The notes under the pieces: model-generated | The model's input: only the letters and a program-made list of their open reading frames with translations | Told to the model about the DNA's origin: nothing | The model's database searches: none | Made by a program: the position numbers and the translations under genes | NCBI RefSeq assembly: GCF_010367435.1 | Contig: NZ_WJWY01000003.1 | Location: 34,168-98,167, forward strand | DNA: 64,000 nucleotides | DNA from: Fusobacterium sp. IOR10 | Lineage (GTDB): Bacteria; Fusobacteriota; Fusobacteriia; Fusobacteriales; Fusobacteriaceae | Direction: 5' to 3' | Shown: positions 41,969 through 52,373 of the stretch, in pieces | How positions within the stretch are numbered: the stretch's first letter is position 1 | How the letters are laid out: each line of letters opens with the position of its first letter

Positions 41969-43614
41969 TAATATTGGATAATATTTTAGTAGGAATAAAT
42001 AGTAGATATGTTCATACAAATTTAGCAATAAGATATTTAAAAAAATTTGTAATAGAAAACAGTGAACATAAAATAGATATATATGAAAACACAATAAATA
42101 ACAATATTGAAAAAATTATAAGAGATATAGTAGAAAAAAATCCTAAAAATATCTTTTTTTCAGTTTATGTTTGGAATGTTGAAATAATTTTCAAAATAGC
42201 CAAAGAATTGAAAAAAATTCTAATTAATAGTAATATATTGTTAGGTGGTCCTGAAGTTAGTTATATTCCAAGAAAAATAATGGAAGAAAATCAATTTATA
42301 GATGGGATAATGATAGGAGAAGGAGAATTAGTATTATTATCATATTTAAATAAAGACCCTATGAAATTAGGGGTTTATTACAGGGAAAATAATGAAATAA
42401 AGTTTAATGGGTATGAAAGATTAATTAATAATTTAGATATAATACCTTTTCCTTATACAGATGAAGAACTAAAGGATATTCATAAAATAGTTTATTATGA
42501 GTCTGCAAGGGGATGCCCTTTTAATTGTTCATATTGTATGTCTTCAATAGATAAAAGTGTAAGATTTTTTTCTTTAGAAAGAACAAAAAAAGATCTTAAA
42601 AAATTTATAGATAGAGGAACAAGACTGGTTAAATTTGTGGATAGAACCTTTAATTTAAATAAGAAGAGATATCTAGAAATATGGAAGTTTTTATTAGAAA
42701 ACTACAGGGAAGATATAATTTTTCATTTTGAAATAAATGCAAATATTTTTGATGATGAGGTTATTGAATTTTTGAAAAAAGTTCCAAGGGAATTTTTTCA
42801 ATTTGAAATAGGAATTCAAACAATAAATACAGACACAATGAAATCAATAAATAGAATAAATAATTTGGAAAAATTATTTCATAATGTTACAGAAATAAAT
42901 AAGAGTATACATTTACATTTGGATTTAATAGCAGGTCTCCCTTATGAAGATTATGACACTTTTGGAGAATCATTTAATTATGTATATAAAACCAAGTGCG
43001 AGATGATTCAACTTGGATTTTTGAAAATTTTAAATGGAACTGAAATGGAGACTAAAGTTGATGAATATGATTATGAATATTTAGATTATCCTCCATATGA
43101 ATTTATATCTAATAAATTTTTACCATATAATGACGTTTGTAGATTGAAAGATGTGGAAGAAGTTCTTGATTATTATTATAATTCTCAGAAATTTTTAAAC
43201 TCACTGGATTTTGTAATTTCTAGTTTCTATAAGAGTCCATTTAAGTTTTTTGAGGAAATGGGAGAATATTACAAAAAAAATGGATATCTAGATGTAGCTC
43301 ATAAAGAAGTTGCAATATTTAATTTCTTTGTGGATTTTTATAAGTTTAAAAATTTCTCAGATTTTGACAAATTTTTAGAATATTTAAAACTAGATTATCT
43401 AATGGTGAAAAAACCAGGCTATTATCCAGAGTGGTTTAATTCTATTAAAGACAAAGATAAATATAAAGATGAAATAGAAAAAATGGATTTTAAAACTTCT
43501 AGAGAAGCCCATAAAAAAACAGAAATAGAAAAATTTTACTTAATATTTGATTCGAAAATTGTGGATGTATTATTTAATTACACTAAAAAGAAAACAACTT
43601 ATTGTATTGTATAA
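41965..43614 (+). CDS. B12-binding-domain radical SAM protein (DUF4080 type)
   Basis: This 549-residue protein has an N-terminal cobalamin-binding-like domain (about 1-110, with LLGGPEVSY), then a radical SAM core with Cx3Cx2C (CPFNCSYC, Cys184/188/191). A C-terminal domain of about 180 residues follows, as in the DUF4080 family. The reaction is unknown; family context only suggests a methyl- or thio-modification. It starts with GTG overlapping the mltG stop (GTGA), so the genes are translationally coupled, and tilS follows 13 bases later. Confidence 0.82.
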   Translation: MIILDNILVGINSRYVHTNLAIRYLKKFVIENSEHKIDIYENTINNNIEKIIRDIVEKNPKNIFFSVYVWNVEIIFKIAKELKKILINSNILLGGPEVSYIPRKIMEENQFIDGIMIGEGELVLLSYLNKDPMKLGVYYRENNEIKFNGYERLINNLDIIPFPYTDEELKDIHKIVYYESARGCPFNCSYCMSSIDKSVRFFSLERTKKDLKKFIDRGTRLVKFVDRTFNLNKKRYLEIWKFLLENYREDIIFHFEINANIFDDEVIEFLKKVPREFFQFEIGIQTINTDTMKSINRINNLEKLFHNVTEINKSIHLHLDLIAGLPYEDYDTFGESFNYVYKTKCEMIQLGFLKILNGTEMETKVDEYDYEYLDYPPYEFISNKFLPYNDVCRLKDVEEVLDYYYNSQKFLNSLDFVISSFYKSPFKFFEEMGEYYKKNGYLDVAHKEVAIFNFFVDFYKFKNFSDFDKFLEYLKLDYLMVKKPGYYPEWFNSIKDKDKYKDEIEKMDFKTSREAHKKTEIEKFYLIFDSKIVDVLFNYTKKKTTYCIV

Positions 43615-43627
43615 TTAGGAGTTAATA

Positions 43628-44962
43628 ATGAATGTAATAGATAAAGTTATAAAGAAAATAGAAAAAGAAAAATTAGTTGAAAATAACGATAGAATAGTTT
43701 TAGGATGTTCTGGAGGTCCAGACTCAATATTTTTATTAGAAGTTTTTTTAAAAATCAGAAAAAAATATAATTTAACTTTAGCTTTAGCTCACATTAATCA
43801 TTTATACCGTGGAGAATTTGCATTAAGGGATGAAACTCATGTGAGAAAAATAGGGAAAAAATATAATATTCCAGTTTTTGTTAGAAAAAAAAGTATGGAA
43901 AATTTAGCAAAAGATAAAAAAATAACATTGGAAGAAGCTGGAAGGGAAATAAGATATTCATTTTTTGATGAAGTTTTAGAAAAGATTGATGGAAATAAAG
44001 TGGCTTTAGCTCATAATTTAGATGATCAAGTTGAGACATTTTTATTTAGAATGATGAGGGGAACCTCCCTTGAAGGATTAGAAGGGATTGCAAATATTAG
44101 GGGTAAATTTATAAGACCTATAAATGAAGTTTATAAGAAGGATGTATTGAATTATCTAGATACTAATAATATAAGTTATATGTTAGATCATACTAACTTT
44201 GAAAATGAATACACAAGAAATTCAATAAGACTTGATCTTATACCTTTTATAGAAAAAAGATATAATCCCAAGTTTAAAGAAAAAATTTTTAATTTGATGG
44301 AAGAAATAAAAGAAGTTAACAATTTCATTGAAATTGATTATGATGAATATATTGATGGAAATAAACTAAATGGGAAAATTGTACTTTCTGAAAATCCTTA
44401 TGTTCAAAAGAAAATAATAAATAAATTTTTAAATTTAAATAATATCCAAGCTTCAAGAAGAAAAATAGAAAATATATTTGAGCTATTAACAACATCAGGA
44501 AGCAAAAAAATAAAATTGGATAAAGACTATACTCTATTAAAAGAGTATGATAGAATAATAATAGTAAAAAATAAAACACAAGAAAAAGAAATAGAAACTA
44601 TTACACTTAAAATTCCTGGGGAAATAATTTTTGGAAATTATATTATATCAGCCAACCTAATTGGTAACAAAGATCAATTAGATAAAAACTCTTTTATTAC
44701 AACATTGAAAAGGGAAGATGAACTTTTAATTAGAAGCAGAAAAGTTGGAGATAGAATTAAACTAAAGGGTTTAGATTATCCTAAAAAGGTTAAAGATATA
44801 ATGATTAATTCAAAAATACCTAAATTTGAAAGAGAAAATATTCCTATAATTTTGCATAACAATGAAATTGTTTGGATAGTTGGAATAAAGAAAAGTGAAA
44901 AATATATCTCTGAAGATGGAAAGGGAACAGTTGTGTTAAATGTGAGGAGGAAAGAATGTTAG
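43628..44962 (+). CDS. tilS: tRNA(Ile)-lysidine synthase
   Basis: This 444-residue N-type ATP-pyrophosphatase has the PP-loop GCSGGPDSIFLL near residue 26, AHINHLYRGE near 56, ALAHNLDDQVETFLFRMMRG near 123, and a C-terminal TilS domain with RSRKVGDRIKLKG near 371. It converts C34 of the tRNA-Ile CAU anticodon to lysidine so that AUA is read as isoleucine, which is essential in a genome that uses ATA so heavily. Its end overlaps the ftsH start by 7 bases, a tilS-ftsH pairing common in bacteria. Confidence 0.94.
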   Translation: MNVIDKVIKKIEKEKLVENNDRIVLGCSGGPDSIFLLEVFLKIRKKYNLTLALAHINHLYRGEFALRDETHVRKIGKKYNIPVFVRKKSMENLAKDKKITLEEAGREIRYSFFDEVLEKIDGNKVALAHNLDDQVETFLFRMMRGTSLEGLEGIANIRGKFIRPINEVYKKDVLNYLDTNNISYMLDHTNFENEYTRNSIRLDLIPFIEKRYNPKFKEKIFNLMEEIKEVNNFIEIDYDEYIDGNKLNGKIVLSENPYVQKKIINKFLNLNNIQASRRKIENIFELLTTSGSKKIKLDKDYTLLKEYDRIIIVKNKTQEKEIETITLKIPGEIIFGNYIISANLIGNKDQLDKNSFITTLKREDELLIRSRKVGDRIKLKGLDYPKKVKDIMINSKIPKFERENIPIILHNNEIVWIVGIKKSEKYISEDGKGTVVLNVRRKEC

Positions 44963-47217
44963 AAGATAAAGATAAAAATCTTGAAAATCCGATTTCAGAT
45001 GAGAAAAACAAGGAAAAAATAGAAACTGGAAATAAAGATAAAGATAATTCCACAGAAGCTGGACAAAAAGAGGAAAAATTACCTACAAATGAGGAAAATT
45101 TAAAAGGATCTGATTCAACTGAAGAAGATTCAGAAGATCAATTAGAAAAAGAAGAAGAGGTTAAAGAGAAAAAAACCTCTAAAAGTGATAAAGAAATAGA
45201 AAAAGAATTGGAAGAAAGAAAAAATGAATTAAAAAACAAGATTTATTCAGGAATGAATTCTAAATTAAAAATGAAAAAAAGTAAATTGAGTTTTAAAGGT
45301 TTAATAATGTTAGTCTTTATTATAACGATATTGCTTTCTTTACCAAATATGATGGCAGATAGAAACAAAACTCCTGCTAAAGAAGTTTCATATAGTGAAT
45401 TTATAGATCTTTCTAAGACTAAAGAGTTAAGTTCAGTTGAAGAAAAAGATGGATTTGTTTATGGACGTATTGGAGAAGGAGAATCATTAAAGGTTTATAA
45501 AACAAGAATGATTACAAATAGACTAGGACAAGATGAAAAACTAGTTAAAACTTTAGAAAATAATAATATAAAAATAAAATCTACACCACCTGAAGAGTTA
45601 CCATTTATATTAAGCTTACTTGCATCATGGTTCCCAATGCTTATTCTTATTGGTGTTTGGTTCTTCATGCTTAATAAAATGAATAAAGGCGGAGGAGGAT
45701 CCCAAATATTTAGTATGGGAAAATCAAAGGCAAAAGAAAATGGAGAAGAAATATCTGATGTAACTTTTAAAGATGTTGCAGGAATAGATGAAGCAAAACA
45801 AGAATTAAAGGAAGTTGTAGAATTTTTAAAAGAACCTGAAAAGTTTAGGAATTTAGGAGCTAAAATACCAAAAGGAGTTTTACTGTTAGGAAATCCTGGA
45901 ACAGGTAAAACTTTACTTGCTAAAGCAGTTGCTGGAGAAGCAAAAGTACCTTTCTTTAGTATGTCAGGATCAGAATTTGTGGAAATGTTTGTTGGTGTTG
46001 GTGCGTCAAGAGTTAGAGATTTATTTGCTAAGGCTAGAAAATCAGCTCCATGTATTATATTTATAGATGAAATAGATGCAGTTGGAAGAAAAAGAGGATC
46101 TGGACAAGGTGGAGGAAATGACGAAAGAGAACAAACATTAAATCAACTTTTAGTAGAGATGGATGGGTTTGGAACTGGAGAAACAATTATTGTTTTAGCA
46201 GCAACAAATAGACCTGATGTTTTAGATAGAGCTCTTAGAAGACCAGGAAGATTTGATAGACAAGTTGTGGTTGATCCACCTGATATAAAAGGAAGAAAAG
46301 CAATTTTAGAAGTACATGCTAAGAACAAAAAATTTGCAGATGATGTTGATTTTGAAACTTTAGCAAGAAAAACAGTTGGACTAGTTGGTGCAGATCTTGC
46401 AAATATATTAAATGAAGCAGCAATATTAGCAGCAAGAGAAGGTAGAACAGACATAAGTATGGCTGACCTAGAAGAAGCTTCTGAAAAGGTTGAAATGGGT
46501 TCTGAAAAAAGATCAAAGGTAGTTTCAGAAAAAGAAAAATTAAAAACAGCTTATCATGAAGCAGGACATGCAGTAATAAACTATCTATATATGAATGACA
46601 CTGATCCAGTGCATAAGGTAACAATAATTCCAAGGGGAATGGCTGGTGGATACACTATGGCCTTACCTAATGAGGATAGATATTATTATTCTAAGAAATG
46701 GTTTATAAATAAAATGAAAATGTGTTATGGTGGAAGAGCAGCAGATGAGATTGTTTCACAAGAAGTTAATACAGGAGCAAGTCAAGATATTAAGGTTGCA
46801 ACAAGCATAGCCCAAGGAATAGTTACAAAATATGGAATGAACGATAAATTTGGTCCTATTCTTCTAGATGGAACTAATGATGGAGATATGTTCCAACAAA
46901 AATACTATAGTGATATAACAGGAAAAGAAGTAGATGAAGAAATAATAAGACTTGTAAAAGAAACTTACGCTGAAACTGTGCAGGCTTTAAAAGATAATAG
47001 AGAAAAACTAGATAATCTAGCACATGCTTTATGTGAAAGAGAAACAGTTATGAGAAAAGAATTTGAAGCTCTTATGAGAGGCGAAGAATTACCACCTTTA
47101 GTTTTAGCATCAGAAGAAGTTAAAGAAGAAGAAGTTAAAGAAGAAAAAACTACAGAAGAAATTGTTGAAGAAACTACTGAAGAAGCTAAGGAAGAAACTA
47201 AAGAAGAGAAAGAATAA
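44956..47217 (+). CDS. ftsH: ATP-dependent zinc metalloprotease FtsH with long charged tails
   Basis: This 753-residue membrane protease has TM helices at about 114-133 and 216-241, an AAA+ domain with Walker A GNPGTGKT at 312-319, and the pore and Walker B region ([20 protein letters not shown]). The SRH follows with RRPGRFDR, and the M41 protease has zinc HEAGH at 534-538. It degrades membrane and regulatory proteins. It is about 100 residues longer than E. coli FtsH because of an acidic/lysine-rich N-terminal cytoplasmic extension of about 110 residues and a C-terminal Glu/Lys repeat tail ([11 protein letters not shown]). GGAGG precedes the ATG. Confidence 0.95.
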   Translation: MLEDKDKNLENPISDEKNKEKIETGNKDKDNSTEAGQKEEKLPTNEENLKGSDSTEEDSEDQLEKEEEVKEKKTSKSDKEIEKELEERKNELKNKIYSGMNSKLKMKKSKLSFKGLIMLVFIITILLSLPNMMADRNKTPAKEVSYSEFIDLSKTKELSSVEEKDGFVYGRIGEGESLKVYKTRMITNRLGQDEKLVKTLENNNIKIKSTPPEELPFILSLLASWFPMLILIGVWFFMLNKMNKGGGGSQIFSMGKSKAKENGEEISDVTFKDVAGIDEAKQELKEVVEFLKEPEKFRNLGAKIPKGVLLLGNPGTGKTLLAKAVAGEAKVPFFSMSGSEFVEMFVGVGASRVRDLFAKARKSAPCIIFIDEIDAVGRKRGSGQGGGNDEREQTLNQLLVEMDGFGTGETIIVLAATNRPDVLDRALRRPGRFDRQVVVDPPDIKGRKAILEVHAKNKKFADDVDFETLARKTVGLVGADLANILNEAAILAAREGRTDISMADLEEASEKVEMGSEKRSKVVSEKEKLKTAYHEAGHAVINYLYMNDTDPVHKVTIIPRGMAGGYTMALPNEDRYYYSKKWFINKMKMCYGGRAADEIVSQEVNTGASQDIKVATSIAQGIVTKYGMNDKFGPILLDGTNDGDMFQQKYYSDITGKEVDEEIIRLVKETYAETVQALKDNREKLDNLAHALCERETVMRKEFEALMRGEELPPLVLASEEVKEEEVKEEKTTEEIVEETTEEAKEETKEEKE

Positions 47218-47263
47218 TTCTTTACAAATTAAAAGATATATGATAGAATTATTTGAATTTATC

Positions 47264-47318
47264 CTAGGATTTGGGAATGGCCTCCTATTTCGTGGGTTAA
47301 ATAATAATATTCAGGAGG
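47264..47318 (+). promoter_or_regulatory. rpsO leader with self-complementary Shine-Dalgarno (candidate S15 autoregulation)
   Basis: The 110-base leader contains CCTCCT at 47281-47286, exactly complementary to the rpsO ribosome site AGGAGG at 47313-47318, and a G-rich stretch (GGATTTGGGAATGG, 47267-47280; GTGGG, 47292-47296). Pairing would hide the ribosome site. Ribosomal protein S15 represses its own mRNA through leader structures in several bacteria, of different folds. Assignment here is inference. Confidence 0.5.
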
Positions 47319-47327
47319 AAGGCTAAA

Positions 47328-47585
47328 ATGAAAACAAAATTAGAAATAACTAAAGAATTTGGAAAAAATGAAAAAGATACTGGTTCTACTAGAGTTCAAA
47401 TCGCTATATTAACTGAGGAAATCAAACATTTAACTGAACATTTAAAAGTTCATAAAAAAGATTACCACTCAAGATTAGGATTACTTAAAAAAGTAGGACA
47501 CAGAAAAAGATTATTAAACTACTTAGCTTCAAAAGATATTAATGAATACAGAAGTTTAATAGCTCAATTAGGAATTAGAAAATAA
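47328..47585 (+). CDS. rpsO: 30S ribosomal protein S15
   Basis: This 85-residue protein is typical of S15, which binds 16S rRNA helices 20-22 in the platform. Visible family segments are [21 protein letters not shown] near residue 23, [24 protein letters not shown] near 45, and the C-terminal [11 protein letters not shown]. The ribosome site AGGAGGAAGG is strong. It is followed by a terminator and preceded by a leader with possible autoregulatory pairing. Confidence 0.97.
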   Translation: MKTKLEITKEFGKNEKDTGSTRVQIAILTEEIKHLTEHLKVHKKDYHSRLGLLKKVGHRKRLLNYLASKDINEYRSLIAQLGIRK

Positions 47586-47599
47586 TTATATAAATTATT

Positions 47600-47636
47600 T
47601 TTGCCGCTAACATAAATTGTTAGCGGTATTTTTATT
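47600..47636 (+). terminator. Rho-independent terminator after rpsO
   Basis: The hairpin CCGCTAACA-TAAAT-TGTTAGCGG (47604-47626) is followed by TATTTTTATTT. Confidence 0.93.
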
Positions 47637-47651
47637 TAAAGATTAAAAAGC

Positions 47652-47680
47652 TTGAAAGCTGGTATAAAATGAAGTAGAAT
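47652..47680 (+). promoter_or_regulatory. Sigma-70 promoter of the ktrB-to-lpxD run
   Basis: TTGAAA (47652-47657), a 17-base spacer and TAGAAT (47675-47680) lie 36 bases before ktrB, just after the rpsO terminator. All genes to lpxD follow on the same strand with short gaps and no obvious terminator, so it may serve a long transcript. Confidence 0.7.
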
Positions 47681-47716
47681 AGTAGGGGTAAGAAAAGATA
47701 CAATATTGGAGGAAAA

Positions 47717-49057
47717 ATGAAAAAATTAAATTTTTTTGTAAAACTTTCTCTCTCTAGAAAATTAATAATGGGATTCATGTTAGCTATAATTATAGGAACT
47801 CTAATTTTAATGTTACCTATAGCAACAACTAATGAGAAAGGACTTGATTTTTTAACAGCTTTATTTACAATAGCTTCAGCTATTTGTGTGACTGGGCTAT
47901 CTGTTATAAATGTAAGTAAAGAATTAAATGTTTTTGGACAGATAACATTACTTATGTTTATTCAACTTGGAGGTCTTGGAATTATGACTTTTTCTTCATT
48001 TATTTTTATGCTTATAGGGAAAAAAATAACCTATGAAGAAAGAGAATTATTAAAAGAAGAGAGAAATGTAGAAGATAATGGTGGGATTATTGGTTTTTTA
48101 AGGAAAGTTATTTTAACTGTTTTTACAATAGAAATAATAGGTGCAATTTTTTTGACTTTTAGTTTTGCAAGGGAAATGCCTTTAAAAAAAGCTATTTATT
48201 TTGGAATATTTCATAGTATTTCAGCTTTCTGTAATGCAGGATTTAGTTTGTTTAGCCAAGGGTTAGAGGGATATTCATCTAATATTTTAATGAATGTAAC
48301 AGTTGCATATTTGATAATAATTGGGGGGATAGGTTTTACAGTTATAAACTCAATAATAGATTCAGTTAGGCACAGAAGAAACAAATTAGACTTAACTTCT
48401 AAAGTTGCAGTAACAATAACAACTATTCTAACAGTTATTGGTATGGTTTTTTTCTTTATATTTGAATATAAAAATAACGGAACAATTGGAAATATGTCTT
48501 TAGGGAAAAAAATTCTAGCTTCTTTTTTCCAAAGTGTAACTACAAGAACAGCAGGATTTAATACAGTTCCAATTGGAAATTTAACAGAATCTTCCACATT
48601 AATGTTTTGTATATTAATGTTTGTAGGTGCTTCTCCAGGATCTACTGGAGGAGGAATAAAAACAACAACCATTGGAGTTATAATTTTTTATGTTATAGGT
48701 ATAATTAGAAAAAAAGAAAAAGTTTCTATATTTAACAGAAGAATAGGATGGGAAATATTAAATAGAGCTATAGTTATTTTAGTTTTAGCAATAGCTTATG
48801 TTTTAACAATAACTTTGATTATTTTATCAATAGAAAATTTAACATTTAACCAAGCTATATTTGAAGTAGTTTCAGCCTTTGGAACTGTAGGATTGACTTT
48901 AGGTGTTACCCCAGATTTAGGAGTAATTTCGAGACTATTAATTATTATAACTATGTTTATTGGAAGACTTGGTCCTATGACATTTGCCCTAGCTTTTGGA
49001 GGAACAAATGAAATAGAAAAAATTAGTTTTCCAAAAGAAAACATTATTGTTGGTTAG
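47717..49057 (+). CDS. ktrB: K+ uptake channel subunit, KtrB/TrkH family
   Basis: This 446-residue membrane protein has the four M1-P-M2 repeats of Trk/Ktr/HKT channels. Selectivity-filter-like loops are visible in TIASAICVTGLS (near residue 55), SAFCNAGFSLFS (near 170), VTTRTAGFNTVP (near 276) and VSAFGTVGLTLG (near 390), each with the key Gly. It forms the potassium-conducting part and pairs with the KtrA protein encoded 22 bases downstream. The size matches KtrB more closely than TrkH (about 480). GGAGG precedes the ATG. Confidence 0.92.
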   Translation: MKKLNFFVKLSLSRKLIMGFMLAIIIGTLILMLPIATTNEKGLDFLTALFTIASAICVTGLSVINVSKELNVFGQITLLMFIQLGGLGIMTFSSFIFMLIGKKITYEERELLKEERNVEDNGGIIGFLRKVILTVFTIEIIGAIFLTFSFAREMPLKKAIYFGIFHSISAFCNAGFSLFSQGLEGYSSNILMNVTVAYLIIIGGIGFTVINSIIDSVRHRRNKLDLTSKVAVTITTILTVIGMVFFFIFEYKNNGTIGNMSLGKKILASFFQSVTTRTAGFNTVPIGNLTESSTLMFCILMFVGASPGSTGGGIKTTTIGVIIFYVIGIIRKKEKVSIFNRRIGWEILNRAIVILVLAIAYVLTITLIILSIENLTFNQAIFEVVSAFGTVGLTLGVTPDLGVISRLLIIITMFIGRLGPMTFALAFGGTNEIEKISFPKENIIVG

Positions 49058-49078
49058 AATAAAATTGGGAGGAAGTGA

Positions 49079-49756
49079 ATGAAGCAGTATTTAGTAATTG
49101 GACTAGGAAGTTTCGGTAGTAGTGTGTTAAAAACTCTGTATGAAGCTGGTGAAGAGGTTTTAGGTATAGATTCAAAGGAAACAGAAGTTCAAGAAATAGT
49201 AAATTCTAATTATGCTGAAAATGCAGTAATTTTAGATGCCACTGATGATATACAATTAAAAAAAATAGGAGTGAAAAATTTTGATATAGTTTTTGTTTGT
49301 GTTGGTGCAATTGAACCAAGTATTATGATTACTCTTAATTTAAAAGAGCTAGGAGTTAAAAAACTAATAGCAAAGGCATCTAGTAAAAAACATAGAAAAC
49401 TTTTAGAAAAAGTTGGAGCAAATCAAGTTATTTATCCAGAAGAATATATGGGAAAAAGAACAGCACTTATTGCAATGGAACCTAATATGATTGAACACTT
49501 GAGATTTTCTCAAGATTTTCTATTAGCTGAGATAAAAGCTCCTTCTGTATTCTGGGGACAAACAATAATAGAGGCAAATATTAGAAAAAATTATAATGTA
49601 AATATAGTAGGAATAAAAAAAGCAACAGGAAAATTAATTCCTAATCCAACAGCAAATACAAAATTGGAAAAAGATGATATACTAATTGTAGTAACAGATT
49701 CAAAAACAGCAAATAAATTAAATGAATTAATAAAAAAAGAGTTTAAAGAAGATTAG
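49079..49756 (+). CDS. ktrA: K+ uptake regulatory subunit, KtrA/TrkA family
   Basis: This 225-residue soluble RCK protein has the nucleotide-binding motif VIGLGSFGSSVLKTLYEAG at residue 5 and the acidic ribose-binding residue in LGIDSKE. An RCK_C domain follows from about 140 (LLAEIKAPSVFWGQTIIEANIRKNYNVNIVGIKK). It forms an octameric ring that gates KtrB with ATP/ADP. GGAGGAAGTGA precedes the ATG. mnmG starts 10 bases after its stop. Confidence 0.93.
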   Translation: MKQYLVIGLGSFGSSVLKTLYEAGEEVLGIDSKETEVQEIVNSNYAENAVILDATDDIQLKKIGVKNFDIVFVCVGAIEPSIMITLNLKELGVKKLIAKASSKKHRKLLEKVGANQVIYPEEYMGKRTALIAMEPNMIEHLRFSQDFLLAEIKAPSVFWGQTIIEANIRKNYNVNIVGIKKATGKLIPNPTANTKLEKDDILIVVTDSKTANKLNELIKKEFKED

Positions 49757-49765
49757 GAGGAAAAG

Positions 49766-51655
49766 ATGTTAGATTTTGATGTTATAGTAATAGGTGCTGG
49801 TCATGCAGGATGTGAAGCAGCTTTAGCTTCAGCTAGAATGGGATTAAAAACAGCAATTTTTACTATAAGTTTAGACAGAATAGGATATATGTCATGTAAT
49901 CCATCTCTTGGTGGACCAGCTAAATCCCATTTAATAAAAGAAATAGATGCTCTAGGTGGAGAAATTGGAAGAAATATTGATAAAACCTTTATACAAATAA
50001 GGGTATTAAACACTAAAAAGGGACCTGCAGTGAGATCATTGAGAGCTCAAGCAGATAAACCAAGATATACAATTGAAATGAAAAAAACTTTAGAAAATAC
50101 AGATAATTTAGAAACAATTCAAGGGATAGTAACTAACCTTATAGTGGAAAATAATACTGTAATTGGAATTAAAACAAAGGAAGGATCAGAATATTACTCT
50201 AAAGCTGTTATAATAGCTACAGGAACTTTTATGAGAGGGTTAATACATATAGGAGAAAGTCACTTTAGCGGTGGAAGAATGGGAGAATTATCCTCAGAAG
50301 AACTACCTTGTGAAATGGAAAAATTGGGAATTAAACTAGGAAGATTTAAAACAGGAACTCCAGCTAGGGTTGATGAGAGAACAATTGATTTTTCAAAAAC
50401 AGAAGAACAACCAGGAGATAAAAGTCCTTTAAGATTTTCAGTACATTCTTCATATGAAGAATTAGCTAAAAGAAGACAAATTTCTTGTCATCTTCTTCAT
50501 ACAAATGAAAAAGCTCATGAAATAATTAGAAGAAATAAGGATAGATCACCTCTTTATAATGGAACTATTCAAGGAACAGGACCAAGATACTGTCCATCAG
50601 TTGAAGATAAAATATTTAAATATCCAGAAAAAACTCAACATCACCTTTTTTTGGAAAAAGAGGGTTATGATACAAATGAAGTTTATGTTAGTGGACTTTC
50701 TAATTCCCTACCAGCAGAGGTTCAATATGAAGTTATGAAAGCAATACCAGCATTGGAAAATGCTAGAATAATGAGATATGCCTATGCAATTGAGTATGAC
50801 TATGTTCATACTGATGAACTAACTTATTCTTTAGAAAATAAAACTATAAAAAATTTATACACTGCAGGACAAATAAATGGGACATCAGGGTATGAAGAAG
50901 CAGCAGCCCAAGGTATTATGGCAGGAATAAATGCAGCAAGAAAAATCCAAGGTAAAGAAGCAGTTATTTTAGATAGAGCAGATTCTTACATAGGGACTTT
51001 AATTGATGATATTGTTTCCAAGGGAACAGATGAACCATATAGAATGTTTACTGCAAGAAGTGAGTATAGATTAATATTAAGAGAAGATAATGCAGATTTA
51101 AGATTAACTAAACTAGGTTATGAAATAGGACTAGTTGGAGAAGAAGAATATAAAAGAGTATGTTTTAAAGAAGAAAAAGTAAAAGAAATTATAGAAAAAT
51201 TAAAAAAACAATATATAGGAAGTAGTAATCCTAGAGTAAATGAAATCTTAACAAAATATAATGAAACTACAATTAGTAATGGGATAACATTATTTGAATT
51301 ATTAAGAAGAGCTCCTATAACTTATAAAGATGTAGTATATATAAGTGAATTAATAGAAAACTTTAATTTAGAAAGATGTTTAGAAGATATAGAATATCAA
51401 GTTGAAGTACAAGTTAAATATTCAGGATATATAGAACGTTCTATGAAGAATATACAAAAACATAAAAATTTAGAGGATAAGAGAATACCAGAAGATATGG
51501 ACTACGATTCTTTAGGAAATATTCCAATTGAAGCTAAAGAAAAGTTAAAAAAAATAAGACCATTAAATATAGGACAAGCTTCTAGAATATCAGGGGTTTC
51601 CCCAGCAGATATTCAAGTTTTACTTATTTATTTAAAAATAAGGGGAAAAAATTAA
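49766..51655 (+). CDS. mnmG: tRNA uridine-34 5-carboxymethylaminomethyl modification enzyme, FAD subunit
   Basis: This 629-residue flavoprotein (GidA) has the FAD motif [19 protein letters not shown] at residue 7. It also shows [21 protein letters not shown] near 45, [11 protein letters not shown] near 155, and the RYCPSIEDK-like motif [10 protein letters not shown] near 273. The C-terminal tRNA-binding domain contains [16 protein letters not shown]. With MnmE it installs the cmnm5 group at wobble U34. rsmG starts at the last base of its stop codon, the familiar mnmG-rsmG (gidA-gidB) pairing. Confidence 0.96.
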   Translation: MLDFDVIVIGAGHAGCEAALASARMGLKTAIFTISLDRIGYMSCNPSLGGPAKSHLIKEIDALGGEIGRNIDKTFIQIRVLNTKKGPAVRSLRAQADKPRYTIEMKKTLENTDNLETIQGIVTNLIVENNTVIGIKTKEGSEYYSKAVIIATGTFMRGLIHIGESHFSGGRMGELSSEELPCEMEKLGIKLGRFKTGTPARVDERTIDFSKTEEQPGDKSPLRFSVHSSYEELAKRRQISCHLLHTNEKAHEIIRRNKDRSPLYNGTIQGTGPRYCPSVEDKIFKYPEKTQHHLFLEKEGYDTNEVYVSGLSNSLPAEVQYEVMKAIPALENARIMRYAYAIEYDYVHTDELTYSLENKTIKNLYTAGQINGTSGYEEAAAQGIMAGINAARKIQGKEAVILDRADSYIGTLIDDIVSKGTDEPYRMFTARSEYRLILREDNADLRLTKLGYEIGLVGEEEYKRVCFKEEKVKEIIEKLKKQYIGSSNPRVNEILTKYNETTISNGITLFELLRRAPITYKDVVYISELIENFNLERCLEDIEYQVEVQVKYSGYIERSMKNIQKHKNLEDKRIPEDMDYDSLGNIPIEAKEKLKKIRPLNIGQASRISGVSPADIQVLLIYLKIRGKN

Positions 51656-52356
51656 TGAGAGAATATTTAGAAGAGGGAATAAAAAAGTTAAATATTGAAA
51701 TAAGTGAAGAAAAAGTAGATAAATTAATGAAATTTCTTAAAATATTAATGGAATATAATTCACATACCAATTTAACAGCAATAAGAGATGAAAAAGGAAT
51801 AATAGAAAAACATTTTCTAGATTCAATACTATTAATGAAACATTTTAGTTTAAACTCAGGAAAGGCAATTGACATAGGTACTGGAGCAGGTTTCCCAGGT
51901 ATGGTACTGGCTATATGCAATCCAAATATAAAATTTACATTAATTGATTCAGTTGGTAAAAAAATAAAATTTTTAATTCAAGTTATAGAAGAATTAAAAA
52001 TTGAAAATGTAGAAGCGATTAACATTAGAGCTGAAGAATTTATAAATTCTAAAAATAGAGAAACTTATGATTTAGGTTTTTGTAGAGGTGTATCTAAATT
52101 AAATATAATTTCAGAATATATGATACCTTTTTTAAAAGTTCAAGGGAAATTTTTACCTCAAAAAATGGAAGGAACAAATGAAGAAAAGGATAGTTCCAAG
52201 GCTTTGAAAATTTTAAAGTCAAGTTTAGAAAATATTTATATTGAAAAATTACCCTATTCTATGGAATCAAGGGCAATTATGGAAATAATAAAAAAAGGAA
52301 AAACAGATACAAAATATCCACGTAAAACAGGGATACCAAGCAAAAGACCATTATAA
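51655..52356 (+). CDS. rsmG: 16S rRNA (guanine-527-N7) methyltransferase
   Basis: This 233-residue GidB/RsmG protein uses SAM to methylate G527 in 16S rRNA. Family segments are YNSHTNLTAIRDEKGIIEKHFLDS near residue 35, the SAM-binding DIGTGAGFPGMVLAI near 73, and FCRGVSKL near 142. Its ATG shares a base with the mnmG stop (TAATG), so translation is coupled. The C-terminus ends in a basic tail (KYPRKTGIPSKRPL) typical of the family. Confidence 0.95.
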   Translation: MREYLEEGIKKLNIEISEEKVDKLMKFLKILMEYNSHTNLTAIRDEKGIIEKHFLDSILLMKHFSLNSGKAIDIGTGAGFPGMVLAICNPNIKFTLIDSVGKKIKFLIQVIEELKIENVEAINIRAEEFINSKNRETYDLGFCRGVSKLNIISEYMIPFLKVQGKFLPQKMEGTNEEKDSSKALKILKSSLENIYIEKLPYSMESRAIMEIIKKGKTDTKYPRKTGIPSKRPL

Positions 52357-52373
52357 ATAAAAAAGGAAGGGGG

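Noticed and set aside
46143..46633. Long open frames on the minus strand opposite ftsH
   Set aside because: They are mirror frames of the strongly coding ftsH AAA+ region, without ribosome sites or family resemblance.
48211..49044. Minus-strand frames opposite ktrB
   Set aside because: Hydrophobic, Pro/Ile-rich shadows of the membrane-protein coding strand; no start signals.
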